NCBI RefSeq assembly: GCF_026914265.1
Contig: NC_069130.1
Span: forward strand, 14,465,886-14,529,885
Direction: 5' to 3'
DNA from: Mya arenaria
Lineage: Eukaryota > Mollusca > Bivalvia > Myida > Myidae
Length of the DNA stretch: 64,000 nt
In this document: piece by piece, positions 50,445 to 60,959 of the stretch
Layout of the letters: every line of letters begins with the position of its first letter
Position numbering within the stretch: the first letter of the stretch is position 1
Translations under genes and position numbers: made by a program
Notes under the pieces: generated by a model
The model's database searches: none
What the model saw: only the letters and a program-made list of their open reading frames with translations
Told to the model about the DNA's origin: nothing

Positions 50445-51055
50445 AAACGTAAGATTTAGTTTAAATCCGAATTTCTGAACTATGTTTTAGGGAGAATATT
50501 TTGCAAAACATTATTCTCAAATGAAGTTTAGATTTTTTTAAAAGATATGAAAATGAGAGATGATTTGGAACAATTCGTTGGATTATAAATATGAGTTTGA
50601 GAAGGTGGCAAAATGATTAGGTTTATAAAACTCATTTCATACTACTTTCATAGATAATACTTATAGATTATAGTAAGTGTTAGTAAAATCTAAACAACAA
50701 AGCTATGCTTTTTTCAAGTATTTCCTAAAATAAAAGTGCAATCAGGAAACCGTAAAAAGGCAATCTGTTCATATAGAAATTTTAGGAAATTATATTTTTT
50801 AAGCTTTTTTTATAATTTTCTGCATATTTCAAGGAGTAAAAACTATTACACGTATTTCCATTGCGTAGCTTTCACTAGTCTTTTGGCGCGGAGCAAAAAC
50901 ACTTTACAGAAGCGAACTTTTTTTGTCAATGTTAGCCATACGCAGGACAAAATGGTACGTGTACTTATTAAAATGTTCACCTTAGTGCTGGCCAGTTTTT
51001 CCACATTGACATAAATATATAGTTTAAAGATGCAGTTGCATTAACTCAGTGAATG
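50445..51055. other. Spacer between two minisatellites
   Basis: AT-rich, with a 92-codon ORF (50736-51014) of low-complexity, Phe/Lys/Ser-rich composition. Not credited as a gene. Confidence 0.35.
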
Positions 51056-51059
51056 AACT

Positions 51060-51890
51060 TAACTCCACTGAAACGATCGCTTGAGGGTCACTCATCTTAC
51101 TCCACTCTAACGTTTGCTTGAGGGTCATTCATCTTACTCCACTCTAACGTTTGCTTGAGGGTCATTCATCTTACTCCACTCTAACGTTCGCTTGAGGGTC
51201 ACTCCTCTTACTCCACTGAAACGATCGCTTGAGGGTCACTCATCTTACTCCACTCTAACGTTTGCTTGAGGGTCATTCATCTTACTTCACTCTAACGTTC
51301 GCTTGAGGGTCACTCCTCTTACTCCACTGAAACGATCGCTTGAGGGTCACTCATCTTACTCCACTCTAACGATCGCTTGAGGGTCACTCATCTTACTCCA
51401 CTCTAACGTTTGCTTGAGGGTCATTCATCTTACTCCACTCTAACGTTCGCTGGAGGGTCACTCATCTTACTCAACTGAAACGATCGCTTGAGGGTCACTC
51501 ATCTTACTCCACTCTAACGATCGCTTGAGGGTCACTCATCTTACTCCACTCTAACGTTCGCTGGAGGGTCACTCATCTTACTCCACTGAAACGATCGCTT
51601 GAGGGTCACTCATCTTACTCCACTGAAACGTTCGCTTGAGGGTCACTCCTCTTACTCCACTAAAACGATCGCTGGAGGGTCACTCATCTTACTCCACTCT
51701 AACGTTTGCTTGAGGGTCACTCCTCTTAGTCCACTCAAACGTTTGCTTGAGGGTCATTCATCTTACTCCACTCAAACGATCACTTGAGTGTCACTCATCT
51801 TACTTCACTCAAACGTTCTCTTGAGGGTCACTCACCTTACCTCACTCAAACGTTCGCTTGAGGGTCATTCATCTTACTCCATTTAAGTGA
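51060..51890 (+). repeat. 37-bp tandem array, about 22 units with higher-order pattern
   Basis: Unit: CTCCACTCTAACGTTTGCTT + GAGGGTCATTCATCTTA (37 bp). Variants differ at GAAACGATCG / TCTAACGTTTG / TCTAACGTTCG and at ATTCATC / ACTCATC / ACTCCTC. They recur in blocks of three or four units (GAAACGATCG-type units begin blocks at units 1, 5, 8, 12 and 15), implying duplication of multi-unit blocks. Units 19-22 at the right end are more diverged. Confidence 0.93.
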
Positions 51891-52544
51891 TCACTTGATG
51901 TTTACTAATTGATCTTACCTTACGAAGATCATCAAATGTTCATATAATAATATTGTTAATGTTACCTTAACAAATGCATACACTTGCTTAATAATTTCAT
52001 ACTAGATGTCTTTATCTCAATATATTCAAATAACATTATAACATATCAGGAAGTGAATTGATTGCTGCAAAATTTCAACAGATAACCGATAACTAAATAC
52101 AGCCAGGCAGGTATTGATATCATTTGTCTTGCGGATATATCATTTATTTAAGTTTTTATTCTAAATTGTTTGTAAATTGAATGATTGTACAAAACAGAAA
52201 TAAATATCAATTTAAAAAAATATATATATACAACAATAGGAGTGAAATTAATGATAAATGTTGTATGATCGATATGTCTAAATTAACATTAATCATAAAA
52301 GAAGATGTTTAGTTTTTCTGTTTTAAAAGTTGCAATTATACAAAACAATACGAAACGAGCTTTAGAAAATATATAATGATAAATTATATAACATTATTAT
52401 AACAAAACAAAAATACGTAATGATTGTATATCTATGGAAACAAAGAATGGTATGTGATAAATTCACATTGGCGTTGACATGCGCCGGACTAACATTGTTT
52501 TATTTCTTTAGTATTCATGCTTGCTATTAAAGGTCAGTTACGTG

Positions 52545-52685
52545 CTTCGCTTGACTTTAACGCTGATCTAAAAATATGCTTGTCGACTGCGCTGATCTAA
52601 AATAATGTTTACTTAAACGCTAATCTGAAAAATATGTTAACCTACAACCCTGATCTAAAAAGATACGTTTACTTTAACGATTGTT
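52545..52685 (+). repeat. Degenerate ~32-bp tandem repeat, 4-5 units
   Basis: Repeated core CGCTGATCTAAAA(A/T)AT followed by GCTTG/GTTTAC and ACTTTAAC. Units begin near 52555, 52590, 52617 and 52648. Imperfect, so probably old. Confidence 0.65.
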
Positions 52686-52689
52686 TACC

Positions 52690-53245
52690 TACTATGATGG
52701 TTTCAACAGATGTTGGAATTAGAAAAGCTGATCTATAGTTTTGTGCAGTAAATCCTCAGAAAAAAAAACACAAAGAGTGTGCAACGAAATGAATCACTTA
52801 ACTACCACCCCTTTACATCAGTAAGTCATATGTATACGTTTTAGATATGCCTAGAACATATCACTGTTCTTTGAAGAGTATGAAAGCTCTTTTTGGCCTT
52901 TCGAGATTTTAAAATATTGTTAAGCTGAAGTATTTATAAGTTACCGTTGATCGTTGTATGGAGTGACCTCTTTGATAAATCTGAATAAAAAATATACTTT
53001 CAGGTAAATGTCAATAATTGTTTTACAGATCAAATGACACCAATGCAGGAGTTCTTTCCTTCAATACATTGTGGATCTTACATAGTTGTGTATTTGACAT
53101 CTTTTGAGCTTTATCACATTTAGGCAGTTCATGTAGAATACTGCTGTGGTTGGACCGATTAGGGCACGACTTCCAAACCAAAACTGTATACATCTAGTAG
53201 CAAGAATGTACGATACTTTTGAAATAATAGCGATTAAGTGTAAAC
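52690..53245. other. Intergenic DNA, no gene seen
   Basis: AT-rich with no supported feature. Confidence 0.4.
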
Positions 53246-53250
53246 GAGTG

Positions 53251-53598
53251 TTAAAGCTGCAATCTCACAGATTAATAGTTATGATATGTGTTTATTGTTT
53301 TGCCTTAGAATCAGCTTTTATTTGCATCAACGCCTTACACCCAGTCTTATAATATAACTCACAATGAAAAACCGCTCAATTGTCTGAAAAACTGATGACA
53401 GTTGCATTTTTCTTAATACGTTTCTAACACTTGTAGCCATAAAACATATTTTTTACAGTAATCTAAAAAACTGCGATCCTATTTTGTAGGTAGTCTTATC
53501 ACTGTTTTCAGGCATGTGCACAAAAGTATGATTATTCCAGACAAAAAAAAAATAAAAAAAGTTGTGAAAACTGTCAATCTGTGAGAGCGCAACTTTAG
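53251..53598. mobile_element. MITE, family TTAAAGCTGCAATCTCACAG (both ends present)
   Basis: About 348 bp. The left end TTAAAGCTGCAATCTCACAG is the inverted partner of the right end, which reads CTAAAGTTGCGCTCTCACAG on the minus strand. Next to the right end, on the minus strand, CTTTTTTTATTTTTTTTTTG matches the same region of the element at 12000-12330. There is no coding content. Confidence 0.75.
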
Positions 53599-53799
53599 CA
53601 ATGAACAACTATGTGGGTGGTATAACTGAGAAATAAAGTTTTTCAATGCATTTGTTACATTGAATAACAGCTTGAATGGCATTCATCTATAAATAATATA
53701 AAGTAGACCTTTTTGCCAAGTATAATGCATCATTTATTTTAAAGACTATAACATATTTATAATACACATTTTACTATAGAAATTAGTTCCCGTAATAAT

Positions 53800-54080
53800 G
53801 ATTATCGTCTCCGCCAGTGAGATTATCACGGCACGTCAGGGCGATTATGGCATAATTGCCTGACGAAGACAAAAACGTGCACACTGACGCCATTTTCACG
53901 AAAATAAAATGGCCGCCGTATACTCAGTAGACAAACATTTAAACATTAAAAGCTTTAAAGGAATTAAAATGAAACTATCGGTGCATTAATGGTGAAATTA
54001 GTTTTACCGATAATGACACCTTCCGTGTTTTTGTAACGAGTACTACCCGAAACCGTACCGGATGTTTACATTCGGTTCAG
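53800..54080. promoter_or_regulatory. CpG-richer patch with hairpin and AAAATGGC motifs
   Basis: Higher GC and CpG than its surroundings. It contains the hairpin CGTCAGGGCGATTAT / ATAATTGCCTGACG (53835-53864) and GCCATTTT facing AAAATGGCCGCC, a YY1-like core seen in many animal promoters. It could be a promoter or 5' UTR of an unseen gene, but no adjacent coding exon was identified. Confidence 0.25.
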
Positions 54081-54408
54081 GCCATTAAGCAGTGTGACAA
54101 GGAAATGTTTTGTTGAAACGCTTTGGTTTACTTTATTCGCTGAGAAATGTTAATTTTTCCAGCGAAATGGCTAGGGTCATTCAAGCCGAGATTTTTATGA
54201 AACTGCTCCTAGGCTAGATCGACCCTAGCTGTGCTAACCTATTGAAATGAACATCACAATCAGCCGCTGTAAAACAGGAAAAAATTGAATAAAGGAAAAA
54301 TTGCAGGCATATTCTGAAAACACGTACGAAAAGGTTTGCTATTTTGAATTCCAGTCATTCCAAATTTTTCGCCATTCAAAACCATTTTGTTATAACTCAG
54401 TTTTAAGA

Positions 54409-54430
54409 TCATCATCATCATCATCATCGA
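54409..54430 (+). repeat. (ATC)n microsatellite
   Basis: Seven consecutive ATC units. Simple repeat. Confidence 0.9.
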
Positions 54431-54778
54431 CGTTTTTAGGATGAAAATATCTAAAGAAATAGACTAACCTTATAAGCAAATTCGACTATTTTTTTTATCT
54501 CTTTAATGATTCATAGAATAATCCACATAGCAGGAAGTAAATTATTTCCAGAAATGTACAATCAATAACCTATAACAGAAGTTGCAGAGCAGATCGGATG
54601 GGTAATTGTTTATTCTGCTGTATAGGATTATTGAATGTTACACATTTGTTTACGTCTTTTATATCGACATGTTTATTCTGTTGATAGATTTTGTTTGTTT
54701 TAAACATAATGTAATAATATGAATTTGATTGTTAAGTGTTCCATACTAAATATGTCTTATTCAATTCATGATCAATTT

Positions 54779-55342
54779 TCAACAAACAAGGAATTGTTTA
54801 TTTTTGACACTATAACAACAAGTAATTTCTTTTCTAGTTCTATCTTTAAGAAAATAAGTAATCCGTAAGTTAAATGATTCCCTGGAAAGCCAATTTGAAG
54901 ACATGCTTATCCGCGACACTAAATTTGATGAACATTTGAAAATAGTGTGTTGTTTAGGGTCTGTAACGCCTTGAATTTTAACATGATGTTCGTTACAATT
55001 TTGGCTACTGGGCTCATTTAAGATTATTTTAATACGGGCTTTCTGTACAAACCCTCTTACGGTTTGTACGTGTATGCAAGGGACTACTTCTTTTTTGCCG
55101 GAGTGATAGGCATTAAAAAATTTGGGCACCACTGAACCAAGAAAATGAGAACCAGAAAAGCTCGTCATACATTGTTCATATATAGCGCGTGCATGCCGGC
55201 AAGCAAATTGTACATGTTTAGGGCGGGGTTTGACCTCCGTTAACCAATGAAAATCAATACGGAAATACCCGAGGTACATGTACAATCCACCTTCGGCACT
55301 TCTATAAAAGGAGTGAGTGGAGAACACATATAATGAATACAC
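54779..55342 (-). CDS. Uncharacterised ORF, 187 codons
   Basis: Longest single-frame ORF in the window that is neither HSPA12, Polinton nor minisatellite. The composition is balanced (for example VKPRPKHVQFACRHARAIYE, SGSHFLGSVVPKFFNAYH), unlike the Lys/Phe/Leu-rich chance ORFs elsewhere. No domain, signal peptide or membrane segment is evident, and no family is recognised. A TATAAAAG box lies inside its 5' end but on the opposite strand (about 55303-55310). It could be an exon, a repeat-derived ORF, or chance in a GC-richer patch. Confidence 0.25.
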   Translation of the reverse strand: MYSLYVFSTHSFYRSAEGGLYMYLGYFRIDFHWLTEVKPRPKHVQFACRHARAIYEQCMTSFSGSHFLGSVVPKFFNAYHSGKKEVVPCIHVQTVRGFVQKARIKIILNEPSSQNCNEHHVKIQGVTDPKQHTIFKCSSNLVSRISMSSNWLSRESFNLRITYFLKDRTRKEITCCYSVKNKQFLVC

Positions 55343-55588
55343 GTCTAAAGAGTACTTCTTTTGACCGGAAATTATATTTCATAACTCTGCAATAATAATA
55401 CAAAACGAACAGGGTTGGTCATAACAATTGTTTTTTTACCCCATATCTTAATCAATACCGTCTAAACCGGATATCTAAATAATTAAGATAAATGTATTTA
55501 TGCGCATTTTACGACAGTTGATGTAAACAATGATTTGCATATATCAATATCATGATGCAATAACACGGATTTAACGTTGTTTTCACGG

Positions 55589-56842
55589 TGAGTTGAACTA
55601 AGAAATATACGTGTTATTGTAAATTCAATCGTTCATACGTTGCTGTTTGGACACCATAATGACATAACGTTGGTTTTTACATAATGAACAAGCTAAAGTG
55701 ATGCAAACGGTATCCACATCAATTCCAAAGTGGGTGGGAGAGATCAAAAACTAAAACGTTGAAAATGCTTGTTTTATTTAGATTTGAGAAACGATCTTTT
55801 TGGCGTTGAAACATTTATTCTTGGCGACATGTTATTTAGGAGTTGGACAAATTTTACAAAAAAAGATTTTAACAGATGGATCAAAAAGCATTCACATTAT
55901 TACGAAAAAGTCTGTCGACATAAATACTTCGTCATTATGTCAAAATGCCACAGAATACTTATCCAACAATGTCTTGAGAGATCCTAATAATATTTTTTCA
56001 AATAAGAATGTTATTCAGAGAAATATTGAATGTTCGCGGTTGAAATTCATTTTCCGGGTTACAAAAATGCATAAACCTTTTTTAAAATAGCTGCAATCAA
56101 CACAAATCCTCAAAACATTGTTGATTGGGAAGTCCCGATAAATTTGACTCTCAAACATATTATTTTTGCTTTACGACATTTCCGGGAAAGCGTAAATTTA
56201 TGCTTTTTGAATAGAAATCTAATAAAATATTCTTTTCATAAAAATTGTTTAACTCCTAATTACCTGTTTTTTATGTTGCATCGAATATATAAGTCATGCT
56301 TGTTAAATATTGAACCTCAAAACTACATAGAAGTTGATTTTTTCAATATTTAAGATTTTTGGTCCTTCAATCGACTTTTTCATCGCTAAGTAGTGAAAAC
56401 TAAATCTAAAAAAAAACATTTGTAGTTCATTAAAAATCATTGTGCATGATTATGGTAATCCTGAGAAGAAAAGTGTGCCTGGTGTGGGGCTCAGACTCAC
56501 GGCCGCAGGAACATTAGCACGGCACTCTTGCCAATTGAGTTAAACGGGCAGCTGGTCACACAGGCTAGACTCGGTCGCCCATTAAAGGGGCTGTCTCACA
56601 GATGATAAAATAAAAATTAATATTGTTGTCATGGCAGAGTGTGGCAGATGACTCGCGAATACTTTAAGCGATAAAGATGTATGAATGAAATTACAGAAAA
56701 CCACTTCAGCACAAATAATGAAATCAAATGTTTAGTAATTCATAATTTGTTTTTCAGGGGAGGGTTCGTGAGGGGTTTCCCCTCACAACCATCAAATTTG
56801 GCATGTTTGACCTGGTTTTAACAAGCATAATAATGTGAGTAT
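55589..56842 (-). repeat. Dispersed repeat R1, copy B (inverted relative to copy A)
   Basis: Reverse-complement homologue of 16577-17472. It has the SINE head near 56460-56545 on the minus strand and an end near GCATAATAATGTGAGTAT, 28 bp downstream of HSPA12 copy 4. About 660 bp (55722-56383) is unique to this copy and includes ORFs of 96 and 69 codons in the plus direction (55800-56090, 56144-56353), unrecognised. R1 may be a larger element from which copy A lost this central part. Confidence 0.75.
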
Positions 56843-56869
56843 GATATTTATTTTCTTACGGCAAACTAT

Positions 56870-59800
56870 TTATTTGAAACACTCAAATGTCATGAATGTC
56901 TCTTTCCCCGTGAAAGTGTTCTTTGTCTTTACCAGCAACTCAGTATCTCCGAACAAAAACGTGTTTTCTATTTCCTGTTCTTTAAATGGAACATCGGAGC
57001 TGTTTTCAAGCTTAATAGCCCCGAGAAGTTCACATCCAGGGTCTGTTGTGTACTCCGGGTTCACCTGTGTCGTCCTGAAGACAGGTGTAATGGATAATTT
57101 ACAATGAGGATGACTCTTTATGGTCATCTGATGGTCCACTCCAACCTCCTCGTTGACCCGAACGAACACATTAAAATAATCTCGCACCTGCCACGTTCCA
57201 TTCAGCATAACCTTCTTCTTACCTTGGTGCTTCTTTTCATCAAAGGTATTGTAACTCGCCATCCCATACGTGTATTTCATGATCCTTGAGGGGACAATGT
57301 CGGGGTTGTGTCCAAACCTCAGGACCCCTTTTAACACAGCAAGCCCCGCGTCTGGAGGGACGATCAGTCTCACGCCAGCTATTTCATTCCTCATTCTCTC
57401 CTGAACGTATGGGCTTTCACCAAAACCGCCGACCAGAATAATAGTTTGCACGCGTTCCATCTTTTCTTCTGTTAAGAGTGACTTTATATGCTGGATCAGC
57501 AGATTGATTGGACCTTTGAACCATGATTGGATAATTGTGCCAACGATTTTCAGCTTGTCCTTACCTTTCGGTGTTATAGAATCTTCTTGAATGTCCAAAG
57601 CTGCAATTCTGTCCTCTAGAGGTTGTTTGAAATGTTTATCAGCAAGATCACGCAATGAAACAGACAAACGAACAACAACATGATTTGTGTTTTCGGTATC
57701 AAATGATCGTTTCTTGTGCTCAAATTCACGAGTGATATCAAAATAATCTTTGAAGGTTCTGTCTTTCGCAGGTCAATGAGAGTTTCTTCACCATACAGAC
57801 GATCCAACATTTTCATATAATTTTTATCCACAAATATGCCTCCCCAAGGACCACCGCTGGCTTTGTGAATTTCTTTCAAAGTTCCGTCTGGTTTTCTTTC
57901 GTGTACGGATATATCTGCTGTTCCTCCTGGAATAAATGGAAAAAAAGGTGAATAGTTTAAAAGACCACAATGAGTTAAACTAAAACCATGGCCATTATCC
58001 ATTAACGTCTTGTGTTTTAGTTTTTGTCTCAGAAAAGCGACCTTTCAAATGGTTTAAAACATATTTGTATTCTTAATTCAACACATTATACATTCATTAT
58101 CAAATGAACCTTTACGTTGTACATCTCTTTTTATCTACTTTACTCTTCCAGAAACCTTTTTAACACTTATATCGTTTAGACCAATATAAAATTATTGCGA
58201 GAATTGCATCCATTGGTTTTAAGTGTTGGCTGGGGGTAATATTTCTTTTCTATTTTTTCTTTGATGACGGTTCCACCGTTAAATACGTGTCCATGGTCTT
58301 TCTTATTACACACGAACCATAAACATGTGTTTTTTGACGAACCATGAACACAATCGTAACAATTTTCTTTTGTTACATTTTAATGTTTACATCGACACAG
58401 ACTGTTATGAATTCACGCCGTTTAACATTTTTTTTATTTGAGTCAATGAAATTTAAGGGGCGGCGGAAAATTTAGGCCCTGATATATAGGTGTTAGTCAA
58501 TATTACATATTCGTAAAGAGTATCCCCCTATTTATTGTAACCAGTTGTCCTATGTTTACACAACAAAACTAAAGTCCTTCAAATGAATTTAACTTAAATT
58601 CAGTGCAACCGATTCTACAGAGCAAAATATAATTCTTACCTCCAAGATCGACGACCATGTACTGTGATCCTGCAATGGCTACAGCGCCCTTGACGTCTGT
58701 ACCCAATGTTTCACACCAAATGGAGGCACACTCAGGCTCCAAGGCCAGCTTAAGGCGGTCAGGGTCGATTTCAGCCTTTGCAATGGTGCAAAGATATTAA
58801 GGTATAGATAGATAGTGTGGTCAAATTCAATAGGTTTATTAGGTTAGTAAACTTAATTTTGGGTTTCAACTTAATCTAGATTTAATGACACACTTAATGT
58901 GTCTATAATTCCTACATGTATATGCGCTCTGCACTTTACCACAGAGGGCTATTGTGTCACATAACATATACCAACGCAACTAAAATATAAACGCCATACC
59001 GCAACTGCTGCATCTCTCATAAATTGCTTGGCATTGTCATCCCAGATAGCCGGAATGGTTAACACGTAGAAGATGTCCGTCTCCTCGATTCCTATCCTTT
59101 GCATGGTTACTGCCTTTAGCAGATGCTCTCTCAGGTATTTAATCGACATGACAAACAGCGGGAAAGCCGTCATCTGTTTTCCACAAAAATCCTCTACCGT
59201 AACGTCTTTCGTCAAGTGCTAAAGATGACATTCATATGTAAGTTTATTCAAATCGTTTTATTTTATACTTTATTATATTCAAGTTGATACTGATTCACAT
59301 AAAGCGTATTTGATTAATTTTGCTTTATTTAATAATGTTAGGATATGGTTGTGTACTCATATATAAGACCCCTAGTGAACCCCCACTTACCAATGCGGTA
59401 TAACGCTATTAAATGTCTGTAATTTGTGGTCTATAACGCATTTAACGTTGCACCTCTAAATAAGGTCATCGTTAGTTGTTTCTAAGCTTGTCCCTGCAGT
59501 TTTCATTGTTTTCATGAAGGTGTGAATCACATGCAACAGTATTCGGAAATAAGTATAATATTTATTATCAAAATGGTTTTACTGTTTACACATTTGTGTG
59601 GACAAACACAACTTAAAGTATTCATTATGTTTATTAGGTTAATATATTATGTAGTTTATTTATAACATACCTTATTGTTATGCAGAACCATCTTAAACCT
59701 CCGAAAAAGCCTCCAACCGTGGTGCTCATCATCTTCAGCTAGGCTTGCATACTTGTCCTCGCCCTCGAAACTAAACTTGTCAAACTCTCCGTCTGGATTT

Positions 59801-59991
59801 AGGAGAACTGATGTAGGCGTCTTCAGTGACACTAATCTCGAAGCCCCACCGCCTGCGTACCAGTTTTGATTTGTATGAATCTTGTTGGGGTCGTCTCGGA
59901 AGGAGAAAGCATAACCGCTGTACGTAGTTCCGAAGTCGAAAGCTGCCACCAGAAGCGTCTTGCTGTTAGCATCGCTTGCTTTGCTTGCCAT
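56870..59991 (-). pseudogene. HSPA12-like gene, copy 4, frameshift in exon 4
   Basis: Minus-strand exons are 59991-59671, 59218-59000, 58775-58640 and 57926-56870. All splice sites are conserved; the exon 1 donor is GTATGT, and exon 2 ends one base differently in sequence but at the same position. The start MASKASDANSK is three residues longer than copy 1. FDFGTTYSG, VLTIPAIWDD, DLGGGTAD, GGPWGG and VGGFGESPYVQ are present. Exon 4 is 1057 nt against 1055 in copies 1 and 3. Two extra bases near 57755, where copy 1 encodes EMSDYF, shift the frame about 55 codons into the exon. Either a recent pseudogene or an assembly or allelic error; the rest of the sequence shows no further decay. Confidence 0.85.
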
Positions 59992-60009
59992 GGTTCATAG
60001 AGCCACAAG

Positions 60010-60950
60010 TTGCTCTAAAACAAGAAAAATATGTAGAGATGAAAAAATGTTTAGTTGTGTAGGTTTCCGCCTCTAACCAAAGAGGTCATTGTGCCTTATC
60101 TTTCTTTTGGCTTTTTAGACAAGGACAGCAGAAGATTTTACATAAAGAATTCTTGGAACGAAATCATTATTGAAAACCTCTAATTGATATGAAATCGACT
60201 GTAGCATTTTTTATGAAACGGCCTCCAGTCCCCAATACCGTATATTTAAGACATTTCCTTTTACTACATTCTAGCATTATTAAACATTTTATTTTTTAAA
60301 TTTATGATAAGCAGATTCCGTCATAATTTTTTGTTGGTCAATTTTCTGAAGAGAAATAATTCTAGAGCACAAAAAACTTAAGCAATTGATTGACACTAAT
60401 ATGCTTTACTAAAATATTATATACGATTGAAGAACACTTTTTGTTTCTGAATCGGGTTTGTTGTTAATTTTTAAAATAAGCTAAGACTGAGATTGGGAAA
60501 TGACTTAAGTAGTTGTATGATAACAAGAAAGATAAGTAAAGATGAAAATATTCCAGTGGTATATGTTTCCGCCTCTCATCCAAGAGGCCATGGTTACTTT
60601 TCCCTGGCTCTTCGAAAAAGACAGCAGGTACTTGTTCCATCTAGAATATTAGGAACGAAATCGACTCTAGGATGTTTGGGGCAACGGCCTATAGGCCCCA
60701 ATATCGTATAATAAAGTCATTTCAATTTACCACATACCAGCATGATTCAACACCTTATCTTATACATTTTTGACACGCAGATTACGTCATTATTTATGTT
60801 GGTCAATACTCAAAAAAACTTCATTCTAGAGTACAAAAGAACTTGAGTAATTGATCAACAATATTAAGTTTTTCTTAATTGTTGTATACACTATTAAGTA
60901 CCCTATTCAAACAAGATGATAGAACGTACACACATTCGGTTTCATGGTAT
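60010..60950 (+). repeat. Tandem duplication of a SINE-containing unit upstream of copy 4
   Basis: Two diverged units of about 450-490 bp. Unit 1 starts at about 60020 and unit 2 at about 60515. Each has the SINE piece (GTTTCCGCCTCT...CCAAGAGG, AGACA(A/G)GACAGCAG-like, GGAACGAAATC), then ACGGCCT...GGCCCCAATA and CATTCTAG(A/C). Unit 1 ends in GGGAAATGACTTAAGTAG (about 60496-60513), a block also found near 1005-1035 upstream of copy 1. The SINE is antisense to the gene, as at the other copies. Confidence 0.7.
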
Positions 60951-60959
60951 AGCGTTTAA

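Noticed and set aside
38284-51890. CRISPR-like arrays
   Set aside because: Units are contiguous with no unique spacers, and the DNA is eukaryotic. These are minisatellites.
60010-60720. Heat-shock elements upstream of the HSPA12 copies
   Set aside because: Only isolated TTCTAGAG-like half matches were found; no run of three correctly phased nGAAn pentamers was seen in any promoter region by eye.
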